Shown in pieces: positions 16,098 through 25,747 of a stretch of DNA of 64,000 nt (position 1 is its first letter; the number at the start of each line of letters is the position of its first letter). Under the pieces are notes generated by a model. That model had not been told where the DNA came from, made no database searches, and was given only the letters and a program-made list of their open reading frames with translations. The stretch comes from Pedobacter sp. KBS0701 (GTDB taxonomy: Bacteria; Bacteroidota; Bacteroidia; Sphingobacteriales; Sphingobacteriaceae). The position numbers and the translations under genes are program-made. The DNA lies in the NCBI RefSeq assembly GCF_005938645.2, contig NZ_CP042171.1, positions 3,472,001 through 3,536,000 of the forward strand. Direction: 5' to 3'.

Positions 16098-17975
16098 TTA
16101 TTTATGATTATTGTGGTACATAATTAATATTTTTTGGGGTTCTACAAGTGTGATATTGGGTTTTGGTGCTTTCTTCATTCCGAAGCCGAAATAGAAACCC
16201 GTATGTGGCGGTTGGTTGTAGCCATCGTTTTGCCAGGCTATACTTAAACGGTACTGCGGATCGTGCATTAAAGTATAATTGCGGTGTGCTGTCGGTATCG
16301 TGGTGGTATAAATGCGTAAACTTTGGTTGTCATAAGATCTTAAGATCAACTCTTCACGCCAATCGCCAAAAATATCGGCGCTTAATGCTGGTGTAGATTT
16401 GGTTCCGTTGTTAGCAACAGCTCCATCAGCCGTAAAAAGCCTGCCACCATTGTATTTATCAATGTGGTTTGCATCTAAAAGTTCTCTCGATAAATCATCG
16501 TCCCAATAAATCAGAAAATTAGTTGACCTTGGCTGATCCTCAATTCTATTGCCTTTTATATCATATAATCCATTCGATCCCGACCACCACATCTGTGCAC
16601 CGAAACGGCTATTGTCAATATTATCAGCCACTCCCCGGCCTACATCCTCATCGGGTGATCCTTTCCACAATATTTCGCCAGTTTTCGCATCGTAAACGGC
16701 CACACCAGGCCCTTTTGTACCTTCTTCTATTTCATGGACACCAAAAACTTCTAAACCAGGGTGTTCCGGATCAAGATCTGAAACATGAATGGTGTCACCG
16801 TGCCTCAATCCTGTGGTATATAATCCTTTTCCATTATCATCCACACACATCGAACCGTAAATGATCTCATCCTTTCCATCGCCATCTACATCTGCAACCG
16901 TAAGATTGTGGTTCCCTTGACCTGAAAATGGATTTTTAGTATCTTTAGTATCAAATATCCATCTTGAAGTTAGTTTACCATTGCGCCAGTCCCAGGCTGC
17001 CAAAACCGTTCTGCCGTAATAACCTCTGCACATCACTACACTTGGATGCATGCCATCTAAATAGGCCACGCAGGCATTAAACCGATCTACCCGATTACCC
17101 GTATTATCGTTTTTTCCATTCCCACCTCTGCCACCCCAGGCACCGATACTGCCACGGGCCGGAATATAATCGGTAGTAGTCAAAGCCTCACCTGTTCTAC
17201 CGCTAAATACAGTTAAAAATTCAGGACCATCCAATATTTTACCGTTCGCGTTGCGCCAGTCTTTAGTCGCATCTCCAATTACTTTTCCTTTGCCATCTAT
17301 TGTTCCGTCAGCAGTTTTACATACCATTTCGGCAATGCCATCGCCATCCAGATCGTAGACCATAAATTGAGTATAATGGGCGCCTTCACGGATGTTTTTC
17401 CCTAAATTAATTTCCCACAAAAAAGTTCCTTCTAATTTATAAGCCTGAAAAATCGGCGGATCGGTAATACCGTTTGATGCGTTATCCCTGCTCCGGCCAG
17501 TTTGATGCAATACAATTTCATATTCACCATCTCCATCTAAATCGCCTACTGAAGCATCGTTAGGCGTGTAACCTGCCGGTGTTTTTAAAGGAATAGTTAA
17601 ATATTGCTGAACAGGTGGTTTGGCTGGCAACCTGAAAGGTTTACTGGCTTCTAATTCAGTGCCTTTTAAAATCGGTTTTACAAAATAGCTGTTCGGAAGA
17701 TCGAATTTAACTCCTGCATCAACAAAATTAGTGCTATTGGTAATGGGATCGTGATTGAGTTTTATGGCTTCATTATTTCCGGATTTGCGGTATAAATTAA
17801 AAGCAATTTCACCGGTATCAGTACCCAGCATCCGCCAACTTATATAAACAGAATCGTTATTTTGCCGCACTGCAATTACACCACGGCCCAGTTTTTCCAT
17901 TTGGCGCTGGCCGAAAAGTGCTGTAGCGCAGCATAAGCTGATTATGAAGCAGGAAATTGTAATGGTTTTGATCAT
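16098..17975 (-). CDS. PL11 rhamnogalacturonan lyase
   Basis: A 625-residue polysaccharide lyase of the eight-bladed propeller PL11 family. The N-terminal beta domain (QRQMEKLGRGVIAVRQNND) is followed by a propeller with repeated DxDGDGxxE calcium-binding motifs: SVGDLDGDGEYEIV, MVYDLDGDGIAEMV and TVADVDGDGKDEII. AWGGRGGNGKNDNTGNRVDR is another characteristic segment. These enzymes cut the rhamnose-galacturonic acid backbone of rhamnogalacturonan I by beta-elimination, producing the unsaturated ends used by GH105. The signal peptide is MIKTITISCFIISLCCATALFG. It is the first gene of the leftward cluster, and a putative activator site lies 236 bp upstream. Confidence 0.95.
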   Translation of the reverse strand: MIKTITISCFIISLCCATALFGQRQMEKLGRGVIAVRQNNDSVYISWRMLGTDTGEIAFNLYRKSGNNEAIKLNHDPITNSTNFVDAGVKFDLPNSYFVKPILKGTELEASKPFRLPAKPPVQQYLTIPLKTPAGYTPNDASVGDLDGDGEYEIVLHQTGRSRDNASNGITDPPIFQAYKLEGTFLWEINLGKNIREGAHYTQFMVYDLDGDGIAEMVCKTADGTIDGKGKVIGDATKDWRNANGKILDGPEFLTVFSGRTGEALTTTDYIPARGSIGAWGGRGGNGKNDNTGNRVDRFNACVAYLDGMHPSVVMCRGYYGRTVLAAWDWRNGKLTSRWIFDTKDTKNPFSGQGNHNLTVADVDGDGKDEIIYGSMCVDDNGKGLYTTGLRHGDTIHVSDLDPEHPGLEVFGVHEIEEGTKGPGVAVYDAKTGEILWKGSPDEDVGRGVADNIDNSRFGAQMWWSGSNGLYDIKGNRIEDQPRSTNFLIYWDDDLSRELLDANHIDKYNGGRLFTADGAVANNGTKSTPALSADIFGDWREELILRSYDNQSLRIYTTTIPTAHRNYTLMHDPQYRLSIAWQNDGYNQPPHTGFYFGFGMKKAPKPNITLVEPQKILIMYHNNHK

Positions 17976-18031
17976 TATGGCTTGGGTAGAAGCTTAATTA
18001 AAAAATGGAATCGATTCATGGTTTATTGAAC

Positions 18032-18140
18032 TTAAGCTGTTTTGGCCGATACAGCCATTCCTTTACCGGTAATTCCATCGGCTTTAATCAAAACCAGAAT
18101 ATCGAGGAAACGAAGGCTCATCAATGCATGATTTGGCTAG
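18032..18140 (-). pseudogene. Possible C-terminal remnant of a glycosidase gene
   Basis: On the minus strand a stop-bounded frame reads PNHALMSLRFLDILVLIKAD and then GITGKGMAVSAKTA before TAA at 18034-18032. The pattern of a hydrophobic strand, D-G and a small-residue end resembles the last beta-strands of GH2-type enzymes. It has no start and a stop 34 codons upstream, so it could be a fossil of a gene once present upstream of PL11, or chance. Confidence 0.28.
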
Positions 18141-18183
18141 TAAATTTAACAACTGCCGGGTAACCGCTATTAAAGATTCATGT

Positions 18184-18229
18184 CCAATGTAAAAAGTATA
18201 TTTTTAAGACGCATCCTGTAGTATCCTGC
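18184..18229 (-). promoter_or_regulatory. Putative PUL activator site and promoter upstream of PL11
   Basis: GCAGGATACTACAGGATGC on the minus strand (18229 to 18211), identical over 19 bp to the site before GH2. Exactly 19 nt downstream is TACATTGG (18191 to 18184), a 7/8 match to the -7 consensus TAnnTTTG. No TTTG -33 box is present at the motif end, which suggests an activator supplies that contact. Transcription from here would give PL11 a leader of about 205 nt. Confidence 0.6.
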
Positions 18230-18489
18230 TTTTCGAAAATGATAATAAGCTATAAGAAAGATTTTAAAGATTTCTGCTAAAAAAAATTTAAACATTAAGC
18301 AAAATTCACTTTACTGAAGCCTTTTACACTTTCCGTTTATATTTCTTTGCTTATCTCATTTTCGCTAATGCAAAGATTGTAGAATTTAAAAACAAAATAG
18401 CTGAAAAAGAAAAAAATAAATGTTTAGTTAACGTTTATTATTTTAAATATTTTACTTTTACCTTTAGGATCTTCCAAATATTAAACCGT

Positions 18490-20490
18490 ATGAAATTAAA
18501 TTACCCTGTAAAAAGTGTGTTTTCGGCATGCATAGCGTATGCAATTGGAATTGGCTATACTACAGAAGTGCAGGCACAAACTGCAAAAGTGATCAAAGTT
18601 AAAACAGACCGTTCTATTGCCAAAGTGCAACCGAATATGTGGGGTGTTTTTTTTGAGGATATTAACTTTGGCGCCGACGGCGGTATTTATGCCGAACTCA
18701 TCAAAAACCGCTCTTTCGAATTTGCAAAACCGCTAATGGGCTGGACGATCCAACGGAAAAAACAGCAAGAAGGCGAAATATTGGTAGTAAACCGCAAAGA
18801 GGTAAACACTGCAAATCCCAGATATTTACAGCTGAAAAAACAAACCGACGATTTTGAGCTCGTAAACGAGGGATTTAAAGGTATTGGTGTAAAAAAAGGA
18901 TTGCGATACGATTTTTCATTGATGTACCGTCAATCAACTCCGGGAGTTAAACTCGTGCTGTTGTTAAAAGATGCGAACAATAAAATTATTGGACAAGGAA
19001 GTTTAACACCTGATCAAACAGGTAGCGACTGGAAAAAACAATCAGCAAGTTTTACCGCTACTGAAACCGATCCAAAAGCTAAATTCTCCATTCTGTTTCA
19101 GGGAAATGGAAACATCGACCTGGACATGATCAGCCTTTTTCCTGGCGATACCTGGAAAAACCGTCCACAAGGGTTAAGGGCAGATATGGTGCAGTTATTG
19201 GCCGATATGAAGCCCGGCTTTATCCGTTTCCCTGGTGGCTGTATTGTAGAAGGCACAGATCTGGCCAACCGTTACCAATGGAAAAAAACCATTGGTCCGA
19301 TTGAAAACAGACAACTGATTATCAACCGTTGGAACACCGAATTTGCAAACCGATCTGCACCAGACTATTACCAGAGTTTTGGTTTAGGCTTCTTCGAATA
19401 TTTCCAACTGGCAGAAGATATAGGCTCAGATGCCTTGCCAATATTAAATTGTGGTATGGCCTGCCAGTTCAACTCTGCTGAAGTAGCTTCACTTGACGAA
19501 CTTGATCCTTATGTACAGGATGCACTAGACCTGATTGAATTTGCCAATGGTGATGTAACCACCAAATGGGGAAAAATGAGGGCAGATCTTGGTCATCCAA
19601 AACCTTTCAATTTAAAAATGATGGGCGTTGGCAACGAAAACTGGGGACCACAATACCTGGAGAGGTTAGCCATTTTCACCAAAGCCATCAAGGCAAAATA
19701 TCCTGACTTTAAACTCATTAATAGCTCAGGAACCGATCCTGAAGGCGATCGCTTTAACTTATTGAATAGTGCTTTAAGAAGCAATAATGCTGACTTTATT
19801 GATGAGCATTATTACCGCTCTGCCGATTGGTTTTTAAAAAATGCCGGTCGTTACGATAACTATCCAAGAAACGGATCGAAGGTTTTTGTTGGCGAATATG
19901 CAGTGCATGCAGACAATAGTATAGTTGGAAGTAACCGCAACAACTGGCAAAGTGCATTGGCTTCAGCTTCGTTAATGACAGGTTTGGAGCGTAATGCCGA
20001 TGTGGTACAAATGGCCTCTTATGCCCCGCTTTTCGCTAATATTGATGCCTGGCAATGGGCACCCGATATGATCTGGGTAGATAATCTGAAATCGTACGGA
20101 ACACCTGATTATTATGTACAGAAACAGTTTTCTACCAATAAGGGAACGGATGTAGTTTCGATTACACTTGATGAGAAGAACATTATCGGTCAGGATGGAC
20201 TTTACGCGTCTGCGGTAACCGATCAGGCAAAAAAAGAACTGATCATTAAAATCGCCAACAACTCCGGTCAATCGCAGAACATTGATTTTGACCTTGAAGG
20301 AAAAATAAAATTAAAAAATAAGGCCACTAATGAGGAGATAGCGAACAGCAACCTGACTCAGGTTAATTCTTTCGAAAATCCTGAAGCAGTAAGCCCGAAA
20401 AAAAGCACGATTAACCTAAAAGGCAAAAAATTAAACATCGCGTTAAAACCTTATTCTTTTAACGTGATCAAAATCCCATTTAACCAATAG
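18490..20490 (+). CDS. Secreted GH51-type alpha-L-arabinofuranosidase, long form with CBM-like domain
   Basis: A 666-residue enzyme with a signal peptide ending in VQAQ near residue 30. The start of the mature protein ([21 protein letters not shown]) is the GH51 strand. A beta-sandwich insert of the CBM4/9 type follows at roughly residues 70-210 ([20 protein letters not shown]). The barrel then carries [12 protein letters not shown], the acid/base Glu in [11 protein letters not shown] and the nucleophile Glu in [10 protein letters not shown]. It should release arabinofuranose from arabinan or arabinogalactan side chains. A second GH51 gene begins 13 bp downstream, so the two form an operon. 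Confidence 0.93.
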   Translation: MKLNYPVKSVFSACIAYAIGIGYTTEVQAQTAKVIKVKTDRSIAKVQPNMWGVFFEDINFGADGGIYAELIKNRSFEFAKPLMGWTIQRKKQQEGEILVVNRKEVNTANPRYLQLKKQTDDFELVNEGFKGIGVKKGLRYDFSLMYRQSTPGVKLVLLLKDANNKIIGQGSLTPDQTGSDWKKQSASFTATETDPKAKFSILFQGNGNIDLDMISLFPGDTWKNRPQGLRADMVQLLADMKPGFIRFPGGCIVEGTDLANRYQWKKTIGPIENRQLIINRWNTEFANRSAPDYYQSFGLGFFEYFQLAEDIGSDALPILNCGMACQFNSAEVASLDELDPYVQDALDLIEFANGDVTTKWGKMRADLGHPKPFNLKMMGVGNENWGPQYLERLAIFTKAIKAKYPDFKLINSSGTDPEGDRFNLLNSALRSNNADFIDEHYYRSADWFLKNAGRYDNYPRNGSKVFVGEYAVHADNSIVGSNRNNWQSALASASLMTGLERNADVVQMASYAPLFANIDAWQWAPDMIWVDNLKSYGTPDYYVQKQFSTNKGTDVVSITLDEKNIIGQDGLYASAVTDQAKKELIIKIANNSGQSQNIDFDLEGKIKLKNKATNEEIANSNLTQVNSFENPEAVSPKKSTINLKGKKLNIALKPYSFNVIKIPFNQ

Positions 20491-20503
20491 ATTTAACGAA
20501 ATC

Positions 20504-22045
20504 ATGATGAAAAAACTTCTCTTATCTGCAGCTTTATTCTGCAGTTCGATTTTAGTGCATGCACAAAATGAAACCCAATTAACCATCAAACCTGCGGGCG
20601 ATCAAGTGGTGAGTAAGCACATTTACGGTCATTTTTCGGAACATTTGGGCCGCTGTATTTATGATGGCTTTTGGGTAGATGAACATTCTACTATCCCTAA
20701 TAAAGGTAGAATAAGATTAGATATTGTTGAGGCATTAAAAAAGATAAAAGTTCCGAACCTGCGTTGGCCGGGAGGTTGTTTTGCTGATGAATACCATTGG
20801 AGAGATGGCATTGGACCGAGAAACCAACGTCCGAAAATGGTTAACACCAACTGGGGCGGCGTAACAGAAGACAATAGTTTTGGTACACACGAATTTCTGG
20901 ATCTTTGCCAGATGCTCGATTGCGAACCTTACATTGCAGGAAATGTAGGCAGCGGAACTGTTGAAGAAATGGCCAAATGGGTAGAATACCTGAATTTTGA
21001 TGGCGTAAGCCCGATGACGGCCATCCGCAGCCAAAATGGAAGAGAAAAACCATGGAAAGTTTCTTTCTGGGGTGTAGGTAACGAAAGCTGGGGTTGTGGT
21101 GGCAACATGACACCAGCTTATTATTCTGATTTATACCGCAGATATGCCACTTATGCACGCAACTATCCTGGTGCTCCGCTAAAAAGAATTGCCAGTGGAG
21201 CTAATTCAGGTGATTACAACTGGACTGAAACCTGTATGAAAAATATTGGCGACCAAATGTGGGGATTAACTTTACACTATTACACCCTCCCAACAGGAAA
21301 CTGGGGGAAAAAAGGATCAGCCACCAAATTTGATGAGGCACAATACTTTTCGACCATGAAAAACTGCTTACACATGGAAGAACTGGTAAGCAAACACTCC
21401 GCAATAATGGATAAATATGATCCTGAAAAGAAAGTTGCTTTAGTGGTTGATGAATGGGGAATCTGGACAGATGTTGAGCCTGGAACTAACCCTGGTTTCC
21501 TGTATCAGCAGAACAGTTTAAGAGATGCTTTAATTGCAGGAACGACCTTAAACATCTTCAATAACCACTCCGATCGGGTTAAAATGGCCAACCTGGCACA
21601 AACTGTAAATGTGCTGCAGGCTTTAATCCTGACTGAAAAAGACAAGATGATCCTTACCCCTACTTATCATGTTTTTGATCTGTACAAAGTGCACCAGGAT
21701 GCAAAGTATTTACCAATTGCCTTTACCAGCCCTGATTATGTTGTAGGTGATCAAAAAATCCCTGCCTTAAACGTTTCTGCTTCGCAGGATGCCAGTGGTG
21801 CCATCCATATTTCATTGGTTAATTTAGATCCTAACAAAAAAATTGCCCTGAGTACGGTTTTAGATGGCTTGAAATGGAGTACAGTTACAGGACAGATTTT
21901 AACTTCAGCTAAACTAACTGATGTAAATACATTTAACGATTTGAACAAAGTGCACAATGCAAAATTTACGGGTGCAAAAAAATCAGGCAGTTCATTAAAA
22001 GTAGAATTACCGGCTCAATCTGTTGTTGTACTGGAATTAAAATAA
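20504..22045 (+). CDS. Secreted GH51 alpha-N-arabinofuranosidase, compact form
   Basis: A 513-residue GH51 enzyme with a signal peptide ([20 protein letters not shown]). Typical segments are [38 protein letters not shown], the acid/base Glu in [11 protein letters not shown] and the nucleophile Glu in [11 protein letters not shown]-terminal beta domain ends with SVVVLELK. It lacks the CBM-like insert of the upstream GH51, so the two are not a recent duplication and probably act on different arabinan linkages or chain lengths. The start could be either of two consecutive ATG codons at 20504 and 20507. It is cotranscribed with the upstream GH51. Confidence 0.95.
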   Translation: MMKKLLLSAALFCSSILVHAQNETQLTIKPAGDQVVSKHIYGHFSEHLGRCIYDGFWVDEHSTIPNKGRIRLDIVEALKKIKVPNLRWPGGCFADEYHWRDGIGPRNQRPKMVNTNWGGVTEDNSFGTHEFLDLCQMLDCEPYIAGNVGSGTVEEMAKWVEYLNFDGVSPMTAIRSQNGREKPWKVSFWGVGNESWGCGGNMTPAYYSDLYRRYATYARNYPGAPLKRIASGANSGDYNWTETCMKNIGDQMWGLTLHYYTLPTGNWGKKGSATKFDEAQYFSTMKNCLHMEELVSKHSAIMDKYDPEKKVALVVDEWGIWTDVEPGTNPGFLYQQNSLRDALIAGTTLNIFNNHSDRVKMANLAQTVNVLQALILTEKDKMILTPTYHVFDLYKVHQDAKYLPIAFTSPDYVVGDQKIPALNVSASQDASGAIHISLVNLDPNKKIALSTVLDGLKWSTVTGQILTSAKLTDVNTFNDLNKVHNAKFTGAKKSGSSLKVELPAQSVVVLELK

Positions 22046-22161
22046 TTTAATCAGGACAAAAAAGTTTCAAATTACTAATCCTGATAAGAACTGAATGTTT
22101 CCGTTTTTAATATGGAAGGTTTTGGCAGATTTGTAATCAATGTAGCTTTATATTAAAAATC

Positions 22162-23097
22162 ATGAAAAAATTAATATGCCTTTTTGTATGGCTGTTATCA
22201 GTATTTCTTAATGCTGAAGCACAATCTACAAAAGGGCCTTATCTCTTTGCCTATTTTAAAGATAATGGCGAAGATGGTTTGCATCTTGCTTATAGTAACG
22301 ATGCTTACAAATGGACAGCACTTAAGAATGATCAATCATTTCTTACGCCTACTGTAAGCAAAGATAAACTGATGAGAGATCCTTGTATTATACGCGGGGC
22401 GGATGGCATATTTCATATAGTTTGGACAGTAAGCTGGAAAGATAAAGGCATTGGTTATGCCAGCTCGAAAGATCTGATTAACTGGAGCGAACAACAGTTT
22501 TTACCTGTTATGAGTAAAGAAGATGGTGCCAGGAATACCTGGGCTCCCGAAATCACTTACGATAGCCATACCAAAACCTATATGATTTATTGGGCCACAA
22601 CCATTAAAGATAAGTTTAATGAAACGGCATCAACTGAAGAAAGTGGCTACAACCACAGGATTTATTACGTTACGACAAAAGATTTTAAAACTTATTCGGA
22701 AACCAAATTGCTTTACGATCCGGGGTTTAACGTAATCGATGCCACAATTGTAAAAGAAGGTAAACAGTTTATTATGTTTTTAAAAGATGAGACCCGTCAG
22801 CCAGCTCAAAAGAACATCAAAATGGCTTATGCCGATCAGTTAATTGGTCCTTACAGCAAAGCTGGAAACCCGATTACCGGCAACTATTGGGCTGAAGGAC
22901 CAACAACCTTAAAAACTGGAAATAACTGGATGGTGTATTTCGATAAGTACCGTGATCATAAGTATGGGGCAATTCAATCTGAAGATTTAAAAAACTGGAC
23001 TGATGTTTCCGATAAAATTTCCCTGCCAAAAGGCTTAAGACACGGTACCATACTAACAATTAAGAAAAAAGAATTGGAAATCCTATTAAAGCAATAA
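22162..23097 (+). CDS. Secreted GH43-family glycosidase
   Basis: A 311-residue five-bladed propeller enzyme with a signal peptide (MKKLICLFVWLLSVFLNAEA). GH43 elements are DPCIIRGADGIFHIVWTV, WAPEITYDSHTKTYMIYWAT and the C-terminal YWAEGPTTLKTGNNWMVYFD, which holds the probable acid Glu. The usual early catalytic Asp is not in a standard position and was not assigned. The family includes arabinanases, arabinofuranosidases, xylosidases and exo-galactosidases. Next to two GH51 genes it probably attacks side chains of pectin. It lies 116 bp after GH51 and could share that transcript or have its own promoter. Confidence 0.85.
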   Translation: MKKLICLFVWLLSVFLNAEAQSTKGPYLFAYFKDNGEDGLHLAYSNDAYKWTALKNDQSFLTPTVSKDKLMRDPCIIRGADGIFHIVWTVSWKDKGIGYASSKDLINWSEQQFLPVMSKEDGARNTWAPEITYDSHTKTYMIYWATTIKDKFNETASTEESGYNHRIYYVTTKDFKTYSETKLLYDPGFNVIDATIVKEGKQFIMFLKDETRQPAQKNIKMAYADQLIGPYSKAGNPITGNYWAEGPTTLKTGNNWMVYFDKYRDHKYGAIQSEDLKNWTDVSDKISLPKGLRHGTILTIKKKELEILLKQ

Positions 23098-23141
23098 AAC
23101 ATGCTAAAGAAGAATAAAACTTTCTAATCCCCCAAATCCCC

Positions 23142-23346
23142 GTGGTCTGTGTCCCACAGACCACTAAGATAAATCTCCATCACAGGTCATACTGACCTTA
23201 TTTTACTGCGTAACTTTCCGCTTCGCTGCAGGTCAGCATCTTTATAGTCTGTACATATCCACTTCAAAACTTTCCTCATGGATCCTGAAACAAGTTCAGG
23301 ATGACGATCGATTTGTAAAGCTAGTGGTCTGTGAGAACACAGACCA
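23142..23346. repeat. Two dyad repeats of the GTGGTCTGTG family plus a REP half unit
   Basis: GTGGTCTGTGTC/CACAGACCAC forms a dyad at 23142-23164 and again, as GTGGTCTGTGAGAACACAGACCA, at 23324-23346. Between them is GATCCTGAAACAAGTTCAGG and ATGACGATCG, a half element of the REP family. A third copy of the dyad is at 36680. The dyads could act as bidirectional terminators between the convergent GH43 and GH127/146 genes, although no long T tract follows. Confidence 0.55.
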
Positions 23347-23373
23347 AGGAATAAGATCACGAAAATCAGTCCT

Positions 23374-25719
23374 CTATCTAACCAGCCTCACCTCATATAT
23401 ATTGGCAATAGCTGATCCCTGATCGGCAACAAATTTTACTTCTACATCTGCTTTTAACAGCGCTTTTGGAATCTGATATTCCTGAGTATAAAAAACATCA
23501 CCCTTGCTACCATCTAGCTTTACATTTTCAATGGTAACACCATTGACCAGAATAGAAAAACTTTTGTTCTTTTCTTTCCCAAAATATGTTAAACTGAGCT
23601 TATTTGCGGACAGGTCTTTATTTTTAAGCACATAACTAAACCATGCTTTCCCATTTCTAAAATGCCTTTCCTGGTAGGTTCCGTTATCGGTTTGTTCACC
23701 TTTAAAATTGTGATCAGATTCTGGCTGCTGCTCTCCGGTATTAATCAAATCAACCGTTTTATGTTCAATCTTCATCTTTTCTTCTTCAGCCAACTTAATC
23801 GCATTTGCACGTTCTGGCAATGTCGCAGCGCTACTGTAAGGAAAATAAACCACATACCGTTTTTCGGCCAGGGTGTAAAAAGGAACCAGTTTTAAAGATT
23901 GATATCTGGGTTGATAGATCGCATTTCTGGCACTAAAAGTTAAACTCTTTTTATCGGTCAACGTAATTTCATTGGCAAGTGTATTTTTAGGTCCGGTAAC
24001 CAATGGTGCATCGCTGATCGGGAATAAGGCACCAGAAGCAATGTGTCCCATCCTGCTGCCATCAGCGGTTAAATTCGGCTGTTTTAAAGTATCCATTGCC
24101 GCAGCAAGTACAATCGGTCCGCGGAGAAAGGCTACCCAATCAGAACCATCGGGCATAAACTCCGTAGTGGTATGCATTGGCAGAGCAATACGAACAACGT
24201 CGCCTGTACTCCAGATACGATCGATACTTGCATAACCATTTGCTTCGCTTTTAACAGTTACTTTTTTTCCGTTTACCAGCACAGCCATTTTCTCATGTTC
24301 TACCCAGGCAGGCTGACGGAAATGTAAGGCAAAACGTTGTTTGTTTTTTAACTGAAGTTTAATTGTCGTGTTCTCAGCATCTGGAAAAAGTGTTTGCTGT
24401 ACAAGTTGAATACCTTTTTCTTTCCAATTTAAGGTTGAAGGGATAAAAAGATTCACATATATATCATTCGCATGGTGTGCATAAATCAGTTCTCCATATT
24501 TGCCATGGTTCTCCAATCCTGAACCTACACAGCACCAGAAACTTTCCTGCGGATTAGAGTAGGTACGGTAATGCCCCGGCCGCATTGGAGTAAAATATAC
24601 AAAACCACCTTCCGGCCTTTGCGAAGAAAGGATATGATTGTAAAGTGTACGTTCGTAGTAATCAAGATAAGTGTTTGAAGGAGCGGCTAAAAACAACTGT
24701 TTAGTAAGCTTCAGCATGTTGTAAGAATTGCAGGTTTCGGGTCCTTCACGCGATTCTGTCATTGAAGAAAAGTCATTGGCGGGATGAAAATGTTCTCTTA
24801 CGCTATTTCCACCGATGGCTACGGTTCTGTGTTCTACTACCGTTTTCCAAAAAAAAGCAGCTGCATTTGCCCAGGCAGCATCTTTATCCAGTAAAGCAAT
24901 CTGCTCAAAACCAATCACTTTCGGAATCTGCGTATTGGCATGTAAACCGTTCAGGGCATCGGTATTTTTTAATAGTGGATTTAGGATGGATTGATCTGAA
25001 AACCGTTTGGCCAATTGAAGATACTTCTGGTTGCCAGTTATCGCGTAAACATGAGCGAAAGTTTCATTTAATCCGCCATGTTCACTTTTTAATAATTCCT
25101 GTATTTGCTGATCGGATAAATTGGAGACCATGTCTACACACCAATCAGTCAGTTTGATCAGCATCTGCTTTGCTTTCGCATTACCCGCAACTGCATAAGC
25201 ATCGTATAGCCCGGCATAAATTTTATGGATATTATACAGCGGTACCCATTTTCCATTTAACGAAAAACTGGATGATTTAATGTTTCCGGCTTTAATCTCT
25301 TTCCAGATTTCCTTGCCACCTGGGATTCCTGCCAGGTATCCATCTCCATTTTGGCGCTGACATTTATCCAATTCGGCGATCATATATTCCATCCGCTCCT
25401 TCACCTTGGCATCGCCGGTGGAAGCATACATTAAAGCCAGGGCCGACAAATAATGTCCGCCGATATGCCCGTCTAAACCGGTGTTTTCCCAGTTACCATA
25501 AGATGCTGCTTTGGGTTTTAGTCCTGCCTCCCTTAAATATGGCGCCAGAAGCCTGTCTGGATCCAGCGATAGCATGTATTTTTTATCGGTTTCCTGGGCC
25601 TGTTTAAAAGGTCCCCCAAGCAAACGGACTTCTGCTAAACTAAATGGCTGTAATGCAGTTTGCCCGAAAACAGTTCCGCACAGGGCGGTAATCAAAACGG
25701 CAGTTATTATTTTTTTCAT
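23374..25719 (-). CDS. Secreted GH127/GH146 beta-L-arabinofuranosidase (DUF1680)
   Basis: A 781-residue protein when started at the ATG at 25719, where the signal peptide MKKIITAVLITALCGTVFGQ begins. An upstream in-frame start would add 13 residues that do not look like a signal. Family signatures are GLDGHIGGHYLSALALMYAS, CQRQNGDGYLAGIPGG, ESREGPETCNSYNMLKLTK and the zinc/cysteine catalytic loop ESFWCCVGSGLENHGKYGEL. These enzymes use a Cys nucleophile to release beta-linked arabinofuranose, and GH146 members act on pectic arabinan. C-terminal beta domains make it long. It follows the CE12 gene by 28 bp on the same strand. Confidence 0.93.
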   Translation of the reverse strand: MKKIITAVLITALCGTVFGQTALQPFSLAEVRLLGGPFKQAQETDKKYMLSLDPDRLLAPYLREAGLKPKAASYGNWENTGLDGHIGGHYLSALALMYASTGDAKVKERMEYMIAELDKCQRQNGDGYLAGIPGGKEIWKEIKAGNIKSSSFSLNGKWVPLYNIHKIYAGLYDAYAVAGNAKAKQMLIKLTDWCVDMVSNLSDQQIQELLKSEHGGLNETFAHVYAITGNQKYLQLAKRFSDQSILNPLLKNTDALNGLHANTQIPKVIGFEQIALLDKDAAWANAAAFFWKTVVEHRTVAIGGNSVREHFHPANDFSSMTESREGPETCNSYNMLKLTKQLFLAAPSNTYLDYYERTLYNHILSSQRPEGGFVYFTPMRPGHYRTYSNPQESFWCCVGSGLENHGKYGELIYAHHANDIYVNLFIPSTLNWKEKGIQLVQQTLFPDAENTTIKLQLKNKQRFALHFRQPAWVEHEKMAVLVNGKKVTVKSEANGYASIDRIWSTGDVVRIALPMHTTTEFMPDGSDWVAFLRGPIVLAAAMDTLKQPNLTADGSRMGHIASGALFPISDAPLVTGPKNTLANEITLTDKKSLTFSARNAIYQPRYQSLKLVPFYTLAEKRYVVYFPYSSAATLPERANAIKLAEEEKMKIEHKTVDLINTGEQQPESDHNFKGEQTDNGTYQERHFRNGKAWFSYVLKNKDLSANKLSLTYFGKEKNKSFSILVNGVTIENVKLDGSKGDVFYTQEYQIPKALLKADVEVKFVADQGSAIANIYEVRLVR

Positions 25720-25747
25720 CTTTTTAGGTAATAGGTAATATGTTATT

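Larger units (their letters stand above)
17976..18489. other. 514-bp divergent intergenic region between PL11 and the GH51 operon
   Basis: Holds the leftward PL11 promoter with the 19-bp motif and, nearer PL11, a possible gene-tail remnant. The right third is very AT-rich and has TTTACTTTTACCTTTAG before the GH51 start, where TACCTTTA (18459-18466) is a possible -7 box. I see no second copy of the 19-bp motif facing right. Confidence 0.5.
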
